This document shows, in pieces, positions 4,892-7,526 of a DNA stretch of 7,526 nucleotides; the first letter of the stretch is position 1, and every line of letters starts with the position of its first letter. Below the pieces are notes generated by a model. The model made no database searches, was not told the origin of the DNA, and worked only from the letters and a program-made list of their open reading frames with translations. The stretch is taken from the NCBI GenBank assembly GCA_030593665.1, contig JAUVGS010000093.1, positions 1 to 7,526 of the forward strand. The letters are read 5' to 3'. The stretch comes from Chitinivibrionales bacterium. GTDB taxonomy: Bacteria; Fibrobacterota; Chitinivibrionia; Chitinivibrionales; JANQEN01. The translations under genes were made by a program, and so were the position numbers.

Positions 4892-7526
4892 AGGTTACCT
4901 TCCAGTATTTGCTTCGCAGTTTCACGGGTAATTGTATCGGTATGTTCTGTATATTCTTTAAGTATATCGTGACTCTGTTCCGGTATAACCGTTCCCATCA
5001 TATAAAGGGTACATGCTCTCAACCAGTTATCATTTCCCTCAAGGGCCCTTTTTAACAATTGGGGATCGTTGGTATATTGTTCCCCACTGACTGGTCCCAC
5101 ACCCTGCCTGCTACCGGAATGAGAGTACTCTTCCGCAATCGGCACCAATACTTTTTTCAATTTTAAACTGAGGATAGTATCCAGAAACTCAATAGTATTT
5201 GCATTCATTTGAATATTGTTACTTTTAAGGCCTCGATAGGTTTGAAACATGTCACGTATCCCATACTGTAATCCGAGTATCATAAAAATCTTTTCCAGAG
5301 ACCGGTCGCATTTCTCATTTATTGCCTTTACAAAAAGGGTGTGAGCCTGCCCTGAAGTTCCGGCACGTTCATCTGAATTGTTATCCGCCGGATTGAAACG
5401 CATAATCTGTTTAAGATAATTAAAATGATCAATCTCCTTAAAGACATACGTCAGGATTACCGGCCGTGGAAAGCGTATACCTCTGAACTTGCCGCCAAGG
5501 GCGGTAAGCGCTCTGATAACTTCTGAAATATACGTAAAAGTGTCCTGATTTAAAAAAGAGAGCAATAGATCGGCAGACTGTTGTGCATTAATCTCTCCCA
5601 ATGTCCTGATAACGCCCTTACGGATATTTTCAGCAATCGAGTCATCTTTCAGTATTTTCTCCAACTCGGGAATAACTGACACACCATAACCGGCTAACGC
5701 TTTACGGGCATCTCTGCGTACTGATCTGGTTTCCAGTTTATTAATAAGTATTTGAATAAACGGTTTATGGCAAATTATCCCGGCACTTCGAATTGCCTCT
5801 TTTTGTACTGATAGTGACTCATCATGAAACAAAGGCTTAAGAGAATCGTTCAGTTCCGGTTGATGTGCTGCTGCGACAACTTTCGCGACAAGAATTTTTA
5901 ACGATTCATTTTCACCTTCACTATGCTTGATAATAGTTTGCAAACCTCTAAATACTTCTAATAAATCAGAAGATGCATTCTTGTGTTTTTTCTCTCCAAC
6001 AGCCGTTGCATAGTATAACAGTGCAGCAGATTTTACTTTTATATCCGAATCATATAAAAAATTCTGTAACGCTTTATTGGTATCAGTGCTTCTCCGGCAG
6101 ATATAACGAATCGCTTCTACACGAACATCCTGGTTTTCATCGCGTACTAACGTATTTATTTCATCAGCCACATTCTCCTGCTGAAAAGTATTAAGTAATT
6201 TAACAACGGCAACACGAATCGCCGCGTTACCATGTTTTAATAATGTTTTCAGTTGTGAGAATGAGTGCGTATCTTTTATCTCGGAAAGTAAATTTACTAT
6301 GAACAGTATCTGTTTTTCGTTGTATTGTGAAATGTCATGAAGCAGGCCCTCCAGAAGCTGTGTATCCTTGATATCAATTTCGAAATCAACACTTCTTTTT
6401 TCAATTGCCTGTCTGAAGGAATTGATATACTCTTTCCTTACCTTAATAATAATTATTAGAAGCTGGATAACAACCAGCGTTATTATTACATAACTGATAC
6501 TCTGCACCGAAAAATTAAGCTGATAGATTAAAAGAATCAGTACAACCCCGCCCAGACCTGTGGCAAAGGTGTCGGCAAACACATCGATAAAGGTCTTGGT
6601 TCTGCTTTTCAGACTGGTAGGAACCGGCACGGCTAGCAGTTCCAGGCCGCTTTTATCAATGGAATTTTTCAAACTGCCGCTTGTCATTTTCAGAACTACC
6701 GCAGCAACTATTCCGGGAGCGAGAAGTATCCCGGCGGCACCTGCTAATATTCCCAGCGGCAGGGTAAAAAGTGAAGGGAGTACACCAAATGTTTTAATTA
6801 TCTTCTGGGTAAGAAAAATCTGGATGCCGAGTGAAACGACACTGAGCGTCGAAAGCCAGAATCCGAAAAATGCAGCCAGTTTATTGGGGTCGGTAATAAA
6901 TTCCGATGCAAATGCACTGAACTGATAATCAACCAAGCTTGCGGTGAATACGCTCATTATAATCAATAGCATTATCGAAAAAAGCAGCGCAGAACCGGTA
7001 ATAAGCTTCACCGGATTGCCGGTTGTTTCACACGTACGGGCTGTACGGGAGGATTTGGTTTTAAATTTAAAATCTATATGAATTGCCTTTCTGACAATAA
7101 TTTGAACGAGCAGAATACAGAGCAGTAAACATAATGCCCCACACAGGAGGAGATTTTCAGAATGGATAAGCGGTGCAAGTATATTTGTCAGATACCCGCC
7201 GAAAATACCGCCCATAATGGCACCGATGCCAAGAAACCCAAAAAGCCGTTTGGCTTCACGGGCGTTAAAAACAAGGTGAGCCAGTAGCCAGAATTGAGCT
7301 GTTGCAATAAGGCTGAATATAGCGACCCAGACATAAAAAAGGTAAAAAAACCATCTCGCCTGATACTTTACTGTAAATAATATCCAGAAAAAGAGTATAC
7401 AGACAATTGAAAAAATCAACGTTGATGAAATGAGGGCGGCAAGATTGGTAACACGGTTCAGCCTGCCGTATATGGTAACGACAATCCCGGAAATCACTGC
7501 CACCAGTATATACACATGAGGGAGGT
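4885..7526 (-). CDS. NTT-like (ATP:ADP antiporter family) membrane domain fused to C-terminal HEAT repeats, N terminus outside window
   Basis: The frame is open to the right edge. The GTG at 7515-7513 gives 876 residues, but three more codons (L-P-H) lie upstream in frame and the first membrane segment seen in the other NTT gene is absent, so the gene is 5'-partial. Residue numbers count from that GTG. Residues 1-360 are the carrier: hydrophobic segments near 1-17, 26-47, 56-78, 90-112, 120-140, 172-195, 212-235, 245-275, 318-332 and 338-358; motif FWLLAHLVFNAREAKRLF (75-92) matching the same site in the other NTT gene; and conserved GSLKNSIDKSGLELLAVP then KTFID (279-311). Residues about 390-680 are HEAT-type alpha repeats (for example RDENQDVRVEAIRYI at 458-472, DSDIKVKSAALLYYA at 489-503, DESLSVQKEAIRSAG at 565-579). 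Residues 720-800 form a different helical module, followed by a last repeat-like unit (NDNWLRACTLYMMG). The HEAT part should lie in the cytoplasm as a binding scaffold. The signature lysines and acids of classical ATP/ADP exchangers are less well kept than in the plus-strand homologue, so transport or sensing is open. Confidence 0.92.
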   Translation of the reverse strand, partial: LPHVYILVAVISGIVVTIYGRLNRVTNLAALISSTLIFSIVCILFFWILFTVKYQARWFFYLFYVWVAIFSLIATAQFWLLAHLVFNAREAKRLFGFLGIGAIMGGIFGGYLTNILAPLIHSENLLLCGALCLLLCILLVQIIVRKAIHIDFKFKTKSSRTARTCETTGNPVKLITGSALLFSIMLLIIMSVFTASLVDYQFSAFASEFITDPNKLAAFFGFWLSTLSVVSLGIQIFLTQKIIKTFGVLPSLFTLPLGILAGAAGILLAPGIVAAVVLKMTSGSLKNSIDKSGLELLAVPVPTSLKSRTKTFIDVFADTFATGLGGVVLILLIYQLNFSVQSISYVIITLVVIQLLIIIIKVRKEYINSFRQAIEKRSVDFEIDIKDTQLLEGLLHDISQYNEKQILFIVNLLSEIKDTHSFSQLKTLLKHGNAAIRVAVVKLLNTFQQENVADEINTLVRDENQDVRVEAIRYICRRSTDTNKALQNFLYDSDIKVKSAALLYYATAVGEKKHKNASSDLLEVFRGLQTIIKHSEGENESLKILVAKVVAAAHQPELNDSLKPLFHDESLSVQKEAIRSAGIICHKPFIQILINKLETRSVRRDARKALAGYGVSVIPELEKILKDDSIAENIRKGVIRTLGEINAQQSADLLLSFLNQDTFTYISEVIRALTALGGKFRGIRFPRPVILTYVFKEIDHFNYLKQIMRFNPADNNSDERAGTSGQAHTLFVKAINEKCDRSLEKIFMILGLQYGIRDMFQTYRGLKSNNIQMNANTIEFLDTILSLKLKKVLVPIAEEYSHSGSRQGVGPVSGEQYTNDPQLLKRALEGNDNWLRACTLYMMGTVIPEQSHDILKEYTEHTDTITRETAKQILEGNLC
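4898..4903 (-). promoter_or_regulatory. Shine-Dalgarno of the cNMP gene, embedded in the end of the NTT-HEAT gene
   Basis: GGAAGG on the minus strand lies 6 nt before ATG 4891-4889. It is made by the codons for the last residues (LEGNLC) of the upstream gene. It supports a real separate start rather than a frameshift artefact. Confidence 0.65.

Noticed and set aside
4885..4897. Programmed frameshift joining the HEAT and cNMP genes
   Set aside because: No slippery heptamer is visible around the overlap, while a good SD and ATG are present. Coupled initiation is the simpler reading.
6440..6460. AT-only palindrome (TAATAATTATTA type)
   Set aside because: It lies within codons for an Ile-rich membrane helix of the carrier, and codon use alone explains the symmetry.
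6560..6925. 121-codon open frame on the plus strand inside the NTT-HEAT gene
   Set aside because: It is antisense to conserved membrane segments and the KTFID motif of the carrier. The frame is open only because of the hydrophobic codon bias opposite.
7513..7515. GTG at 7515 as the start of the NTT-HEAT gene
   Set aside because: The codons before it (L-P-H) stay in frame, and the first membrane helix expected from the other NTT protein would be missing. The gene is cut by the window edge.

Overview
The window holds six protein-coding genes in two convergent blocks, with no RNA genes, insertion sequences or CRISPR arrays that I can see. The organism is a diderm (Gram-negative-type) bacterium: the first gene is an Omp85-type outer-membrane barrel and the second carries a Sec signal peptide. 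Base composition is moderate and AT-leaning, start sites have good Shine-Dalgarno sequences, and nothing suggests an intracellular parasite. I cannot name the genus. NTT-type (ATP:ADP antiporter family) proteins fused to HEAT repeats are known from free-living bacteria of several phyla, and this window fits that pattern.

Plus-strand block (positions 1 to 3795). In order: the C-terminal part of an Omp85/BamA-like barrel that enters from the left edge, a secreted protein of about 569 residues, and a stand-alone NTT-like transporter of 442 residues. The genes are separated by only about 13 nt each, so they are very probably one operon. The secreted protein has no name I recognise. In the correct order and with sensible spacing it shows the hallmarks of a protein-kinase-like fold: a Gly-containing loop, a beta3 Lys (K164), an alphaC Glu (E178), a D-x4-N catalytic loop (D295/N300) and a DFG (D320).

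Minus-strand block (positions 7526 down to 3858). In transcription order: an NTT-like membrane domain fused to a long HEAT-repeat domain (N terminus beyond the window edge), a small cyclic-nucleotide-binding-domain protein overlapping it by 7 nt, and, after a 107-nt gap with a large imperfect hairpin, a single-domain response-regulator receiver with a C-terminal helical tail. The blocks meet at a 62-nt gap containing a long imperfect inverted repeat.

How the genes may work together (inference). The plus-strand operon joins an outer-membrane barrel, an exported kinase-like enzyme and an inner-membrane carrier from a nucleotide-exchanger superfamily. A kinase outside the cytoplasm needs nucleotide there, so the carrier next door could supply or recycle it. 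This would be a periplasmic phosphorylation module and is the most interesting idea in the window. The opposing block has a second carrier of the same superfamily with HEAT and cNMP-sensor domains and a receiver, which reads like a regulated or signalling version of the same carrier type.
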